A stretch of DNA of 64,000 nucleotides from RH-AL1 sp965198495. GTDB taxonomy: Bacteria > Pseudomonadota > Alphaproteobacteria > Rhizobiales > Beijerinckiaceae. Every line of letters begins with the position of its first letter. Positions within the stretch are counted from its first letter, which is position 1. Location of the stretch: contig CBDAPL010000001.1 of assembly GCA_965198495.1 (NCBI GenBank), positions 558,001-622,000 of the forward strand, written 5' to 3'. The translations under genes and the position numbers were made by a program. The notes under the pieces are model-generated. The model was not told where the DNA came from. It ran no database searches and saw only the letters and a program-made list of their open reading frames with translations. This document shows, in pieces, positions 27,049-35,391 of this stretch.

Positions 27049-27732
27049 CTACCTTTCTCGCGGAATGACTGGCACGAAGGTGCCCGCGGCCTCGTCGAGC
27101 ACCATCATGCCTCCGTCGGCGACGCCGAAATAGGCACCGTGCAAGGTCAGTCGGCCGGTCGTCTCGCGCTCGCGCAGCCAGGGATAGGTGCGCAGGTTGG
27201 CGAGCCCCTGAACGATCGAGGCGTGGCATAGGCTTTCGCAATAAGCATTGAAATCGCCCGCCGCCGGTCCGATGAGTTCGGCGGCTGGCTTGACGAGCGT
27301 CGTCCATTTGGAGACGAAGTTCGCCTCGGAGAGCGGTACGAATTGGTTGGTCTCGCCAAGGGCGAACGCGCGGATGCCGCCGCATTGGGCATGGCCCATC
27401 ACGACGACATGCGCGACGTTGAGGGCAAGCACCGCGTATTCGATCGCCGTCGAGGTCTCCGGCAGGGCGTCCTCCGCCGTATAGGGCGGCACCAGAGCGC
27501 CGATGTTGCGCACCACGAAGATCTCGCCAGGGCCGGCCCCGAAAATGACCTCGGGCGCGACGCGCGAGTCGCAGCACCCAATCAGCAGCACTGGCGGCTT
27601 TTGCCCCTCGTCCGAGAGTTGGCGAAAGCGGTCTCGCTCCTCCCGCAGACGGCCGTGCCAGAACTCCGCGTAGCCTTCCGCGAGCACGGCCGGCAGGTTC
27701 TCGTCAATTGGAGCCGCGGGAGAGTTCGTCAT
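27049..27732 (-). CDS. beta-class carbonic anhydrase
   Basis: It interconverts CO2 and bicarbonate. The 227-residue protein has the zinc ligands and catalytic dyad of beta carbonic anhydrases: CCDSRV near residue 53 and GHAQCGG near residue 114, plus the VRNIGALVPPY loop. Length and motifs fit the CynT/Can group. ATG 27732 was preferred to the TTG one codon upstream. Confidence 0.94.
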   Translation of the reverse strand: MTNSPAAPIDENLPAVLAEGYAEFWHGRLREERDRFRQLSDEGQKPPVLLIGCCDSRVAPEVIFGAGPGEIFVVRNIGALVPPYTAEDALPETSTAIEYAVLALNVAHVVVMGHAQCGGIRAFALGETNQFVPLSEANFVSKWTTLVKPAAELIGPAAGDFNAYCESLCHASIVQGLANLRTYPWLRERETTGRLTLHGAYFGVADGGMMVLDEAAGTFVPVIPRER

Positions 27733-27985
27733 CAAATTCCAGGCGCCTCAAGTGATTACGGCGGACGATCACACAAATGTCGTGCCGTCTCTCGCACGAC
27801 AACGCGCATTCGCGGCGGCAAGCCCGCGCGCTTAAGCGGCGGGTCCGTCGCCCGGCCGCCGATGAACCACCTGCACCAGTGCACGTTCAGGGCAAGTGCC
27901 GTTCCGAATGGTGCCGACCTTTGCCATGGTCGTCATTTCCCTCACCGCGAAAACAATCTAAACATAGAAGGATAGTGGAGGGCTC

Positions 27986-29359
27986 ATGGCGGAAGACGAG
28001 AATGCCGAGAACGATGGCGGGAAGGCTGCCGTGCCGCCTTCGCCTGCCCCGGCGACAGGCGCCACCGAGTGGACGGCGAGCGATGCGCGCGGCCCGCTGA
28101 ACGCGGCGGGCGAGCCAAGCGAACTCGGATCGGCGGCACCTCTGCCTCACGAGCATCCCGCCTCCGAACCGCACGCCGTTGCGAGCGAGCCCGCCACGTT
28201 GGACGCGGCGCCAGCCATGCCAACGACACCGCGCGAGCCGGAGCCGGATCCCGCCGCACGTGCGGCCGAGCCGCCTCGACGCTCGCTTTGGCCCGTCGCC
28301 GTCGGCATCATAGTGGGCGCGATCATCGGCGCCGGAAGCGCGGCGGCCTATTACGCCGCGCAGGGGGGCGACGCATCGACCCTCGCGGCGCTCTCCGCCC
28401 GCATCGACGCGCTCCAGAAGCGGCCCGATCCGCAGCCCGACCTCGCGTCCCTGAAGAGTAACGTGGCGGACCTTGGCGGCAAGGTGGCCGCCGTTCAGAA
28501 GAACGTCGATGCTCAGGCGAAAGCCCAGCAGACCGCGCTCCAAACCGCGCGCAAGGACGATGCGGCCAAGCCGGCCTTCGATCCCGCGTCTCTGCAGAAC
28601 AAGATCGCGGGTCTGCAGGCCGATGTGGACGGCTTGCGCAAGCAGGGCGCCGACGTGAAGGCCGTGGATGCGAAGGTCGCGGCCTTGGCTACCGCGGTCG
28701 CGGCCCTCAACGGCGTCGATGGAAAGGTTGCGGCGCTGCGCTCGACCATCGACGGGGTCCAGAAGCAATCCTCCGCGACGCAGGCCAGCATCGGCACGCT
28801 GCAATCGGGCCAGAAGGCGCTCGAAGGCAAGGTGACGACGTCGCCGGCCCTCGCCGTCGTGGCCGACAGCCTCGTGATGCAGATCGCGCGCGGCGAGCCG
28901 TATGCCACGCAAGTCGAGGCGCTCACGTCGATTGGCGCCGATCCCGCGAAGATCGCCGTCCTAAAAGAAAACGCTGACAAGGGCGTACCTTCGGCCCATG
29001 CGCTCGCGTCCAAGTTCGAGCCGCTCGCGGACCCGATCATCGCGAGCGAGCAGCGCACGGCGGCCCCGAACGCCGGCTTTCTCGACAAGCTGAAGACTGG
29101 CATGTTCAGCATGGTGAGCGTGCGGCGTTCCGACGACACCACCGGAGACACGCTCGCCTCGCATGTCGCCTTGATCGAGGCGGACCTCGCGCACGAGGAC
29201 GTGGCCAGTGCCTATACCGTGTGGGGCGCGCTACCGGCCGCGGCCAAGGCCAAGTCCGAAGCTTGGGGCGCGCTCGCCAAGACGCATGCCGAGGCGATGC
29301 AGGCGGCACGCGCGCTGCAGATTCAGGCCATCGCCGCGCTCGGTGCCAAGAAATCGTGA
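27986..29359 (+). CDS. mitofilin-like inner membrane protein (COG4223)
   Basis: The 457-residue protein has an Ala/Pro/Glu-rich N-terminal cytoplasmic tail of about 100 residues, one membrane segment (LWPVAVGIIVGAIIGAG, near residues 101-118), then a long coiled coil over about 130-290 and a helical C-terminal domain. This is the architecture of COG4223, the alphaproteobacterial relative of mitochondrial Mic60, which shapes intracytoplasmic membranes. GGAGG lies upstream of the ATG. The next gene is HemY-like, the standard neighbour, but hemC and hemD, often just upstream, are absent here. Confidence 0.88.
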   Translation: MAEDENAENDGGKAAVPPSPAPATGATEWTASDARGPLNAAGEPSELGSAAPLPHEHPASEPHAVASEPATLDAAPAMPTTPREPEPDPAARAAEPPRRSLWPVAVGIIVGAIIGAGSAAAYYAAQGGDASTLAALSARIDALQKRPDPQPDLASLKSNVADLGGKVAAVQKNVDAQAKAQQTALQTARKDDAAKPAFDPASLQNKIAGLQADVDGLRKQGADVKAVDAKVAALATAVAALNGVDGKVAALRSTIDGVQKQSSATQASIGTLQSGQKALEGKVTTSPALAVVADSLVMQIARGEPYATQVEALTSIGADPAKIAVLKENADKGVPSAHALASKFEPLADPIIASEQRTAAPNAGFLDKLKTGMFSMVSVRRSDDTTGDTLASHVALIEADLAHEDVASAYTVWGALPAAAKAKSEAWGALAKTHAEAMQAARALQIQAIAALGAKKS

Positions 29360-29414
29360 TGGTTGATCGCGCCTTGCCGCTGGCGACCCAAGCCACCCGC
29401 TTTTGGGGACATCC

Positions 29415-31055
29415 ATGATCCGCGTGTTGATCTACCTCGTCGTGCTCGCCATTCTGGCGTACGGCGGCATGTGGCTGGTGCAGCATCCCGGCCACATCAC
29501 GGTGAACTGGTTCGGCGAGGTGGTGAACGCTCCGGCGGCACTCCTGCTGATCACGGTGGCGCTCGTCGCCATCATCATCTGGAGCCTGGTCCGTTTCGTC
29601 GTCGGCATTCCGTCCTTCGTCTCGCTGTTCGCGCGGCAGCGGCGACGCGAGAAGGGCTATGCGGCGCTGTCGCGCGGTCTCATCGCGGTCGGCTCGGGTG
29701 ACGCGCGGACCGCCGGCAAGGCCTCCTCGCAGGCCAGCAAGCATCTCAAGAACGATCCGCTCGCCATCATGCTGCGCGCGCAATCCGCGCACCTGAACGG
29801 CGATGACGATGCCGCGCGGACGGCGTTCGAGGCCCTCGCACAGCGCGAGGAGACTCGCGTGCTCGGCCTGCGCGGGCTCCACGCCGAAGCGACGCGCCGC
29901 GGCCATGATGACGCCGCCCGCCACTTCGCCGGCGCCGCGCATCGCATCGCGCCGATGCCGTGGTCCGCGCAGGCCGTGCTCGAGCACCGTTCCGCCGAGG
30001 GAGAATGGGAGAAGGCGCTGGCGACCGTCGAAACGAGCATCAGCGCCAAGCTTATCGACAAGGCCACCGGCGAGCGCCAGCGCGCCGTCCTCGAGACCGC
30101 GATCGCCTACCAAAAGGAAATGACCGCGCCGGACGCGGCGCTGAGCTTGGCCAACGCCGCGATAAAGCGCGCGCCGGAGCTCGCGCCACCCATCGTCCTC
30201 GCGGCGCGGCTCTACAGCCGGCGCGGCGACATCCGCAAGGCGGCGAAGCTCATCGAGCGAACGTGGCCGCGCTGCCAGCATCCAGACATCGCGCGCGCCT
30301 ACCTCGACATACGTCCCGGTGACTCGACCACGGACCGGCTTGAGCGCGCCAGAACGCTCATGGGCATCGCCTCCTTCGACCCGGTCAGCCGCATGGGCGT
30401 GGCACGCGCCGCCTTGGCGGCCAAGGACTTCGGCGCGGCACGCGCGGCCATGGCGCCGCTGATCGCCGAGGGCAAACGCCCGACCGTCCGTATGAGCCTG
30501 TTGATGGCCGAACTGGAGGAGGCCGAGCACGGCGACGTCGGGCTCTGGCGCGAATGGCTGGCGCGGGCGGCGCGCGCGCCGTTCGATCCGGCTTGGGTCG
30601 CCGACGGCATCGTCTACGACCATTGGGAGCCGGCCTCGCCGACGACAGGCAAGCTGGACGCTTTCGTCTGGCAGGTGCCGGCCGAGCGCCTTGGCCCGGC
30701 CATGGAAGCGATGGCAGCACCCGCACGGCAGGGCGCCCCCGCGATGATGACGGCGATCGACGCGCCCTCGCCGGAGGCGGCCGCCATCGCGGCGCCGGCC
30801 GACGCCGCGCCGCCGGCGCCCGAATCCCGCGCCCTGTTTCACCGCGACGCGTTGCTGTCGCTTGATGACCAACGCCATCGCCACGACAGCGCGGCTGCCC
30901 AAGCGAGCGACGGCGACACGCCCGCTATGCTGAACGGCAAGGCCGAATCCGATGAGACCACGTCCACGCCGAAGAGGGATGAGGCCGGAAGCACGGACTC
31001 GCCGGCCGCGGCGCAAAGTGGCGGCCCGCAGACCTCGCTTCTGACCTCGGGCTGA
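29415..31055 (+). CDS. HemY-like TPR membrane protein
   Basis: The 546-residue protein has two N-terminal membrane segments (residues 2-20 and 38-62) and then TPR-like helical repeats to about residue 400, with an Ala/Pro/Ser-rich disordered tail. The N-terminal region (WFGEVVNAPAALLLI) matches the HemY_N domain, named for its position near heme genes; it is not a protoporphyrinogen oxidase. It follows the COG4223 gene by 55 bases and probably works with it at the membrane. ATG 29415 follows GGGGAC. Confidence 0.88.
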   Translation: MIRVLIYLVVLAILAYGGMWLVQHPGHITVNWFGEVVNAPAALLLITVALVAIIIWSLVRFVVGIPSFVSLFARQRRREKGYAALSRGLIAVGSGDARTAGKASSQASKHLKNDPLAIMLRAQSAHLNGDDDAARTAFEALAQREETRVLGLRGLHAEATRRGHDDAARHFAGAAHRIAPMPWSAQAVLEHRSAEGEWEKALATVETSISAKLIDKATGERQRAVLETAIAYQKEMTAPDAALSLANAAIKRAPELAPPIVLAARLYSRRGDIRKAAKLIERTWPRCQHPDIARAYLDIRPGDSTTDRLERARTLMGIASFDPVSRMGVARAALAAKDFGAARAAMAPLIAEGKRPTVRMSLLMAELEEAEHGDVGLWREWLARAARAPFDPAWVADGIVYDHWEPASPTTGKLDAFVWQVPAERLGPAMEAMAAPARQGAPAMMTAIDAPSPEAAAIAAPADAAPPAPESRALFHRDALLSLDDQRHRHDSAAAQASDGDTPAMLNGKAESDETTSTPKRDEAGSTDSPAAAQSGGPQTSLLTSG

Positions 31056-31080
31056 TCCGCCCGGCAACCCGCGCCGCCGA

Positions 31081-31109
31081 TTGCCAAATGGAAGGGCGCT
31101 CGCTAAACA
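31081..31109 (+). promoter_or_regulatory. putative promoter of the tRNA-Thr gene
   Basis: TTGCCA at 31081-31086 and TAAACA at 31104-31109 are separated by 17 bases, which fits a sigma-70 promoter starting transcription about 24 bases before the tRNA. Weak consensus match only. Confidence 0.4.
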
Positions 31110-31139
31110 ACGCTGCGATCCAAGGGTGCGGATTGCTTC

Positions 31140-31215
31140 GCCGCAATAGCTCAGGTGGTAGAGCACCTCATTCGTAATGAGGGGGTCGGGGGTTCGAGTC
31201 CCTCTTGCGGCACCA
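31140..31215 (+). tRNA. tRNA-Thr (anticodon CGU)
   Basis: The 76-base gene folds as a cloverleaf: acceptor GCCGCAA with TTGCGGC, D arm GCTC/GAGC, anticodon stem CCTCA/TGAGG around TTCGTAA (anticodon CGT), T arm with TTCGAGT, and an encoded CCA end. It lies alone between the HemY-like gene and moaE. Confidence 0.96.
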
Positions 31216-31299
31216 GGTTCTATCTCGCCCGCATTGCCGGGAGCGCGTCAGCAGGCTGATCTGAGACGCCCCTGGCGCTCGCTCATGCTGGTCGAGCGG

Positions 31300-31776
31300 C
31301 TAGTCGCGAGCCGAGGTCCAGCGGTCCACCGCCATCTCGTCCGCGTCTTTCGCGGCGACCCAGCCGCCGCTGCCGCCGTCGACCCGATGCTCCTTCTTCC
31401 AAAAGGGAGCGCGGGTCTTCATGTAGTCCATCAGGAACGAGGCCGCCGCGAAGGCCGCCTCGCGGTGCCGGCTGGCGGTCGCGACGAGCACGATCCCCTC
31501 GCCGGGCGCGATGCGGCCGAAGCGGTGAATCACGCTGACGCCAGCCAGCGGCCAGCGCCGTTCCGCCTCGTCGACGACGCGGACGATCTCCGCCTCCGCC
31601 ATACCGGCGTAATGTTCGATCTCCAGAGCCGCCAGCGTGCCGGCCTCGTCGCGGCAGAGGCCGGTAAACGTGACGACCGCGCCGATATCGGAACCGCCCT
31701 GGCTTAGTCGTTCGATCTCCGCCGCCGCGTCGAAGGGTTCGGCCTGGACGCTGACGCGCGCGCCGCCCGGCGACAT
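31300..31776 (-). CDS. moaE: molybdopterin synthase catalytic subunit
   Basis: MoaE, with the sulfur carrier MoaD, converts cyclic pyranopterin monophosphate to molybdopterin. The 158-residue protein shows VVTFTGLCRD, LEIEHYAGMAE, VIHRFGRIAPGE, VATASRHREAAF and the active-site MDYMKTRAPFWKKE with the conserved lysines. ATG 31776 overlaps the moaD stop (TGATG), so the two subunits are coupled. Confidence 0.95.
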   Translation of the reverse strand: MSPGGARVSVQAEPFDAAAEIERLSQGGSDIGAVVTFTGLCRDEAGTLAALEIEHYAGMAEAEIVRVVDEAERRWPLAGVSVIHRFGRIAPGEGIVLVATASRHREAAFAAASFLMDYMKTRAPFWKKEHRVDGGSGGWVAAKDADEMAVDRWTSARD

Positions 31777-32027
31777 CACCCGCCCGTCATCGGCGGGAAG
31801 AAGGCGATCTCGCGCGCGCCTCCGATCGCGGCATCGTGCTTGACGTGGGCGCGATCGATCGCGGTGCGGATGGTGGCCTCGTCGGCGAAGGCCGCCGCGT
31901 AGCCCTCGCCAAACGTCTTCAGCCAGCCGATCAGGTCCGCCACCGTGACGATGTGCGCCGGCGGCTCGAGCAATTCATCGGTCTTGCCGATCCGCTCGCG
32001 CACCCAGGCGAAATAGACGGCCTTCAC
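31776..32027 (-). CDS. moaD: molybdopterin synthase sulfur carrier subunit
   Basis: MoaD is a ubiquitin-like protein whose C-terminal glycine is thiocarboxylated to donate sulfur to the pterin. The 83-residue protein begins MKAVYFAWVRERIG and ends AFFPPMTGG, with the required Gly-Gly tail. The start is GTG at 32027. It follows pgsA by 19 bases and overlaps moaE by one base. Confidence 0.94.
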   Translation of the reverse strand: MKAVYFAWVRERIGKTDELLEPPAHIVTVADLIGWLKTFGEGYAAAFADEATIRTAIDRAHVKHDAAIGGAREIAFFPPMTGG

Positions 32028-32046
32028 GAGCAGGCGTCCCGCACGG

Positions 32047-32649
32047 TCAATCCTCCAGGGCGAGGATGTGGCGTACGCCGGAATTGAGATAGTCCCATCC
32101 CGTGTAGATGGTGAGGATCGCCGCGATCCACAGCATGGCGAGGCCCACTTGCGTGTTGTGCGGAACGACCTTGTCGCCGGCTGGTCCCACGATGAGGAAG
32201 CCGAGGGCGAGCAGCTGCGCCGTCGTCTTCCATTTGGCGACGCGGCTGACCGGGATCGATACCTTGAGATCAGCCAGGAACTCGCGCAGCCCGGACACCA
32301 GGATCTCGCGGCAAAGGATCACGATCGCCGCCACGATGGAGGCGTGGGCGATGGTCTGGTCCGCCACCAGCATGAGGAGCATGGCGGCAACGAGCAGCTT
32401 GTCGGCGATGGGATCGAGCATGCGGCCCAGCGCCGACTGCTGCGACCAGGCGCGCGCCAGATACCCGTCGAAGAAATCGGTGATGGCGGCGGCGGCGAAC
32501 AGGACGAAGGCGGTCCAACGCATGGCGTCGACGCGCGGCCAGAACATGCAGGCGATCACCAGGGGAACGGCGATGATCCGCCCATAGGTCAGGAGGTTGG
32601 GCAGGCTCCAGCGGTGGCTCGCGCCCCCAGAGATGCTTGTCATCGCCAT
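32047..32649 (-). CDS. pgsA: CDP-diacylglycerol--glycerol-3-phosphate 3-phosphatidyltransferase
   Basis: This inner-membrane enzyme commits CDP-diacylglycerol to phosphatidylglycerol synthesis. The 200 residues contain the CDP-alcohol phosphatidyltransferase motif split as DFFDGYLAR and GRMLDPIADK, with the spacing of Asp residues expected for the family, and four to five membrane segments. It is the first of pgsA-moaD-moaE, an order found in many rhizobia. Confidence 0.93.
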   Translation of the reverse strand: MAMTSISGGASHRWSLPNLLTYGRIIAVPLVIACMFWPRVDAMRWTAFVLFAAAAITDFFDGYLARAWSQQSALGRMLDPIADKLLVAAMLLMLVADQTIAHASIVAAIVILCREILVSGLREFLADLKVSIPVSRVAKWKTTAQLLALGFLIVGPAGDKVVPHNTQVGLAMLWIAAILTIYTGWDYLNSGVRHILALED

Positions 32650-32704
32650 GACGGCCTAGGAACACGGGAGGTTGGGCGAGGTCAAGGCGGTTGCGGGAGC
32701 GGTA

Positions 32705-34030
32705 TCAGAAGCCCGGGATCGGCAGGCCGAACGTCTGCGCCAGAAGGACGGCGTTGAGGAGAAGGACGACGCATGTGGCGGCGATCGCCGCCGCGTCCGT
32801 CCACCGGCCGTTGACGAACGCGCCCATGATGTCACCTCGTCGGGTGAAGTGCACCAGGGCGATCAAAGGGACCGGCAGGGCGAAGCTCAGCACCACCTGG
32901 CTCAGAATGAGCGCCTGGGTCGCGTTCACGCCGAGGGCCACCACCACGAAGGCCGGCACCATCGTCACCAGGCGACGCACCAGGATGGGGATCCGAACAC
33001 CGATGAAGCCCTGCATGATCATCTGACCGGCCATCGTGCCGACGACGGAACTCGAGATCCCTGACGCAATCAGCGAAACGAGGAAGACAGCCGCCGCGGC
33101 GCCGCCGAGCAGCGGCGTCAGCGTCTTGTAGGCGGTCTCGATCTCCGCGACGTCGCTGTGGCCATCGTGGAAGGCCGCCGCCGCCATGATCAGCATCGCC
33201 ATGTTGACGAGGCCGGCGAGCGCCAGCGCGACGACGACCTCGCGATTCGAGAAACGGAGCAGTCGTCGCTTCGAAGCGTCGCTGTCGGCGCGGACGCGGT
33301 TCTGCGTGAGGCCGGAATGGAGATAGACGGCGTGCGGCATGATCGTCGCGCCGACGATGCCGACGGCGATGGTCAGCGCGGCGGCGTCGGGAAGGCCGGG
33401 CATGATCGTGTGCAGCGCGGCGGCGTGCCAATCGACGGGGGCGATGATCAGTTCGGCGACGTAGCAGAGGGCGATCACCGCCACCAGGCCGCCGATCAGC
33501 AGCTCCATCGGTCGGAAGCCGTTCCTGTCGAGCAGGAGCAGCGCGTAGGTCACGGCGGCCGTCACGCCCATGCCGGCAAGCAGCGGCAGGTGGAACAGCA
33601 GGGCGAGACCGATCGCGCCGCCGAGGAACTCCGCGAGGTCCGTCGCCATCGCCGCCACCTCGCTGATCGCCCACATCGCGTAGACGAGCGGCCTTGGGTA
33701 CATATCGCGGCAGAGTTCGGCGAGGTTGCGCCCGGTCACGATGCCAAGCTTTGCGGAAAGCGCCTGAGCCATCATCGCCAGCAGGTTGGCCAGCAGCACG
33801 ACCCAAAGGAGGGCGTAGCCGTATTTCGCGCCGGCCTGGATGTTGGTCGCGAAATTGCCGGGATCCATGTAGGCGATGGAGGCGATCACCGCCGGCCCAG
33901 CGAAGAGCAGCACCGATAACGGACGCGCGCGGGCGCGCCCGGCGAGGATATCGTCCATCGCAAGCAGGGAGCGGGCGGTCACGCCTTGGATCGAACCACT
34001 GGTCGTCGGGCGACTGGTCGTGTCGCTCAA
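32705..34030 (-). CDS. mntH: Mn2+/Fe2+ transporter of the NRAMP family
   Basis: This proton-coupled manganese importer has eleven hydrophobic segments and the NRAMP metal site DPGNFATNIQAG in membrane segment 1 and MPHAVYLHS in segment 6. The start is unclear: TTG 34030 (441 residues) lies 13 bases after AAGGA, while ATG 33958 (417 residues) has no visible ribosome site; the frame is open further upstream but that part crosses the promoter. An MntR box sits directly upstream and mntR is nearby, so manganese repression is expected. Confidence 0.93.
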   Translation of the reverse strand: MSDTTSRPTTSGSIQGVTARSLLAMDDILAGRARARPLSVLLFAGPAVIASIAYMDPGNFATNIQAGAKYGYALLWVVLLANLLAMMAQALSAKLGIVTGRNLAELCRDMYPRPLVYAMWAISEVAAMATDLAEFLGGAIGLALLFHLPLLAGMGVTAAVTYALLLLDRNGFRPMELLIGGLVAVIALCYVAELIIAPVDWHAAALHTIMPGLPDAAALTIAVGIVGATIMPHAVYLHSGLTQNRVRADSDASKRRLLRFSNREVVVALALAGLVNMAMLIMAAAAFHDGHSDVAEIETAYKTLTPLLGGAAAAVFLVSLIASGISSSVVGTMAGQMIMQGFIGVRIPILVRRLVTMVPAFVVVALGVNATQALILSQVVLSFALPVPLIALVHFTRRGDIMGAFVNGRWTDAAAIAATCVVLLLNAVLLAQTFGLPIPGF

Positions 34031-34046
34031 GGCATTTCGCCGATCC

Positions 34047-34066
34047 TTTATAGCTTTGGCTATAAA
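34047..34066. promoter_or_regulatory. MntR operator (MntR box)
   Basis: A perfect inverted repeat TTTATAGC-TTTG-GCTATAAA spans 20 bases just upstream of mntH. Its core ATAGC-N4-GCTAT is identical to the core of enterobacterial MntR boxes. It overlaps the proposed -10 element and the start of transcription, a good place for Mn-dependent repression. The mntR gene lies about 0.5 kb away. Confidence 0.82.
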
Positions 34067-34092
34067 TAGGCTGAAGCCAGACCTATTTGCAA
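34063..34092 (-). promoter_or_regulatory. putative mntH promoter
   Basis: Read on the minus strand, TTGCAA at 34092-34087 and TATTTA at 34068-34063 are 18 bases apart. The -10 element overlaps the MntR box, so a bound repressor would block polymerase. Confidence 0.5.
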
Positions 34093-34128
34093 GATAAGGC
34101 TGCCGCGACACTCTGGAGTTAAGGCGAG

Positions 34129-34416
34129 CTAGCGTGCGCCTTTCGCCTCCTGAGCTGACCAGTAGGCGATCGGCCGTATCTTCCAACTCGTGATGACACC
34201 CGCCTCAACAAGCGGGTCTCCCCTGACGATTTCTTCCGCCGCCTCCAGGATATCGGCGTCCAGCACCCACAATGCCCCCGCATCGTCCGCAAAAGGTCCG
34301 GCAGCTCGCAACCGGCCATTCTCAAGGAACGTGCGAAGGTACGTCCGATGAGCGGGATGGTTGATCTTCAATCGGTTCTTATCGTCTCCGTACTCAATGA
34401 TCGCGGCAAACTTCAT
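34129..34416 (-). CDS. YciI-like (YCII domain) protein
   Basis: The 95-residue protein is a YCII-domain dimeric alpha-beta barrel protein: MKFAAIIEYGDD, HPAHRTYLRTFLENGRL, AAGPFADDAGALWVLDAD. The His and Asp residues of the family cleft are present. The start at ATG 34416 follows GGAG with 7 bases spacing; the frame is open further but without a better site. Its role is unknown; it lies between mntH and mntR but its strand shows it is not part of an mntR operon. Confidence 0.87.
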   Translation of the reverse strand: MKFAAIIEYGDDKNRLKINHPAHRTYLRTFLENGRLRAAGPFADDAGALWVLDADILEAAEEIVRGDPLVEAGVITSWKIRPIAYWSAQEAKGAR

Positions 34417-34582
34417 GTCATCTCCTACGGGCGTTTCGCCACGACCTACGTCTTGCCGCATCGTTCTCGGGAAACAGCAACCACGTCCACGACTATCCAC
34501 GAATTAGGAACTATGGTTGCAAGGTGGGCGGCGATGCGGATCATCCGCGACGGTGCCCTACGATGCGATGCAAGGAACGACC

Positions 34583-35047
34583 GTGACGCGTGCGCCCCGT
34601 CCACCCGATCCCGACGGTCTCGTCGCGACCGAGTTGCAGGTCGAGAGCTTCCGTCAGGCGCGAGAGGCGCGACGCGCGGCACTCGTCGAGGACTACGTCG
34701 AGCTGATCGCCGACCTTCTCGACGCCGGCGGTGAGGCGCGGCAGGTCGATGTCGCGGCGCGCCTCGGCGTCGCGCAGCCCACGGTCGCGAAGATGCTGAA
34801 ACGCCTCGCCGAGGATGGCCTGGTCGCGCAGAGACCCGACCGCGGCACCTTCCTTACGCCGGCCGGGCAGGCTCTGGCCCTGCGCAGCCGCGAGCGCCAC
34901 CGCGTGGTCGAACACTTCCTGCTGGCGCTGGGAATCGCCCCGGCGATCGCGCGGCGTGATGCGGAAGGGCTGGAGCACCACGTCAGCGAGGAAACGCTCG
35001 ATGCCTTCGCGCTCTTCCTTGCGCGGCAAGCTGACAGGTTGGCATGA
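34583..35047 (+). CDS. mntR: manganese-responsive repressor MntR (DtxR family)
   Basis: MntR binds Mn2+ and represses mntH. The 154-residue protein has a winged helix-turn-helix (AARLGVAQPTVAKMLKRLA near residues 58-76) and a helical dimerisation and metal domain with RRDAEGLEHHVSEETLDAF, where Glu and His residues should bind metal. GTG 34583 was chosen because AAGGA lies 6 bases upstream and the length then equals that of E. coli MntR; TTG 34517 and ATG 34568 are in-frame alternatives. No MntR box was seen in its own promoter. Confidence 0.92.
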   Translation: MTRAPRPPDPDGLVATELQVESFRQAREARRAALVEDYVELIADLLDAGGEARQVDVAARLGVAQPTVAKMLKRLAEDGLVAQRPDRGTFLTPAGQALALRSRERHRVVEHFLLALGIAPAIARRDAEGLEHHVSEETLDAFALFLARQADRLA

Positions 35048-35124
35048 GACGACGCCGGCCTGAACTCTCAGATCGCGCCGACCGCTCGCTTCGCCTCGAC
35101 TGCCCGGAAGGACCAAGGTTGAGG

Positions 35125-35391
35125 CTAAGGCGCGCCGTCCATGTCGGCGTTGGCGGCGGCATGCAGGCGCTTGGCATTGCGGTAAGAGGCTTTAATCCGC
35201 GACCTCGAGAAGCCGGTCGCCTGGCCGAGGCGATCCAGCGTCTCGAGTGAGCAGTCGCCAAACAGCGCCCGCACGAGATTGCCCGGCCCGTCGCCGGTCA
35301 CCAGGATCGCCAAGACATCATCTTTCGAGACGGGCGTACGCGACGCGTTCGACAAGGCGTTCAGCACCGTCGCGAACACGTCCCTCTTCAT
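35125..35391 (-). CDS. hypothetical protein coupled to the AbiEii-like remnant
   Basis: The 88-residue protein starts at ATG 35391, overlapping the stop of the upstream toxin-like remnant as ATGA, so the two were a coupled pair. It is helical and looks DNA-binding in its second half (LETLDRLGQATGFSRSRIK), in the style of a small helix-turn-helix. It may be the partner or antitoxin of the nucleotidyltransferase. I do not recognise a named family. Confidence 0.55.
   Translation of the reverse strand: MKRDVFATVLNALSNASRTPVSKDDVLAILVTGDGPGNLVRALFGDCSLETLDRLGQATGFSRSRIKASYRNAKRLHAAANADMDGAP

Noticed and set aside
29415..31055. HemY-like gene as protoporphyrinogen oxidase
   Set aside because: It has TPR repeats and membrane segments, not an FAD-binding domain; the name comes from gene position only.
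29106..31166. A 686-codon open frame on the minus strand opposite the COG4223 and HemY-like genes
   Set aside because: Its composition is Arg/Ala/Gly-rich and shadow-like. The plus-strand genes show membrane segments, coiled coils and family motifs, so the antisense frame is a product of high G+C.
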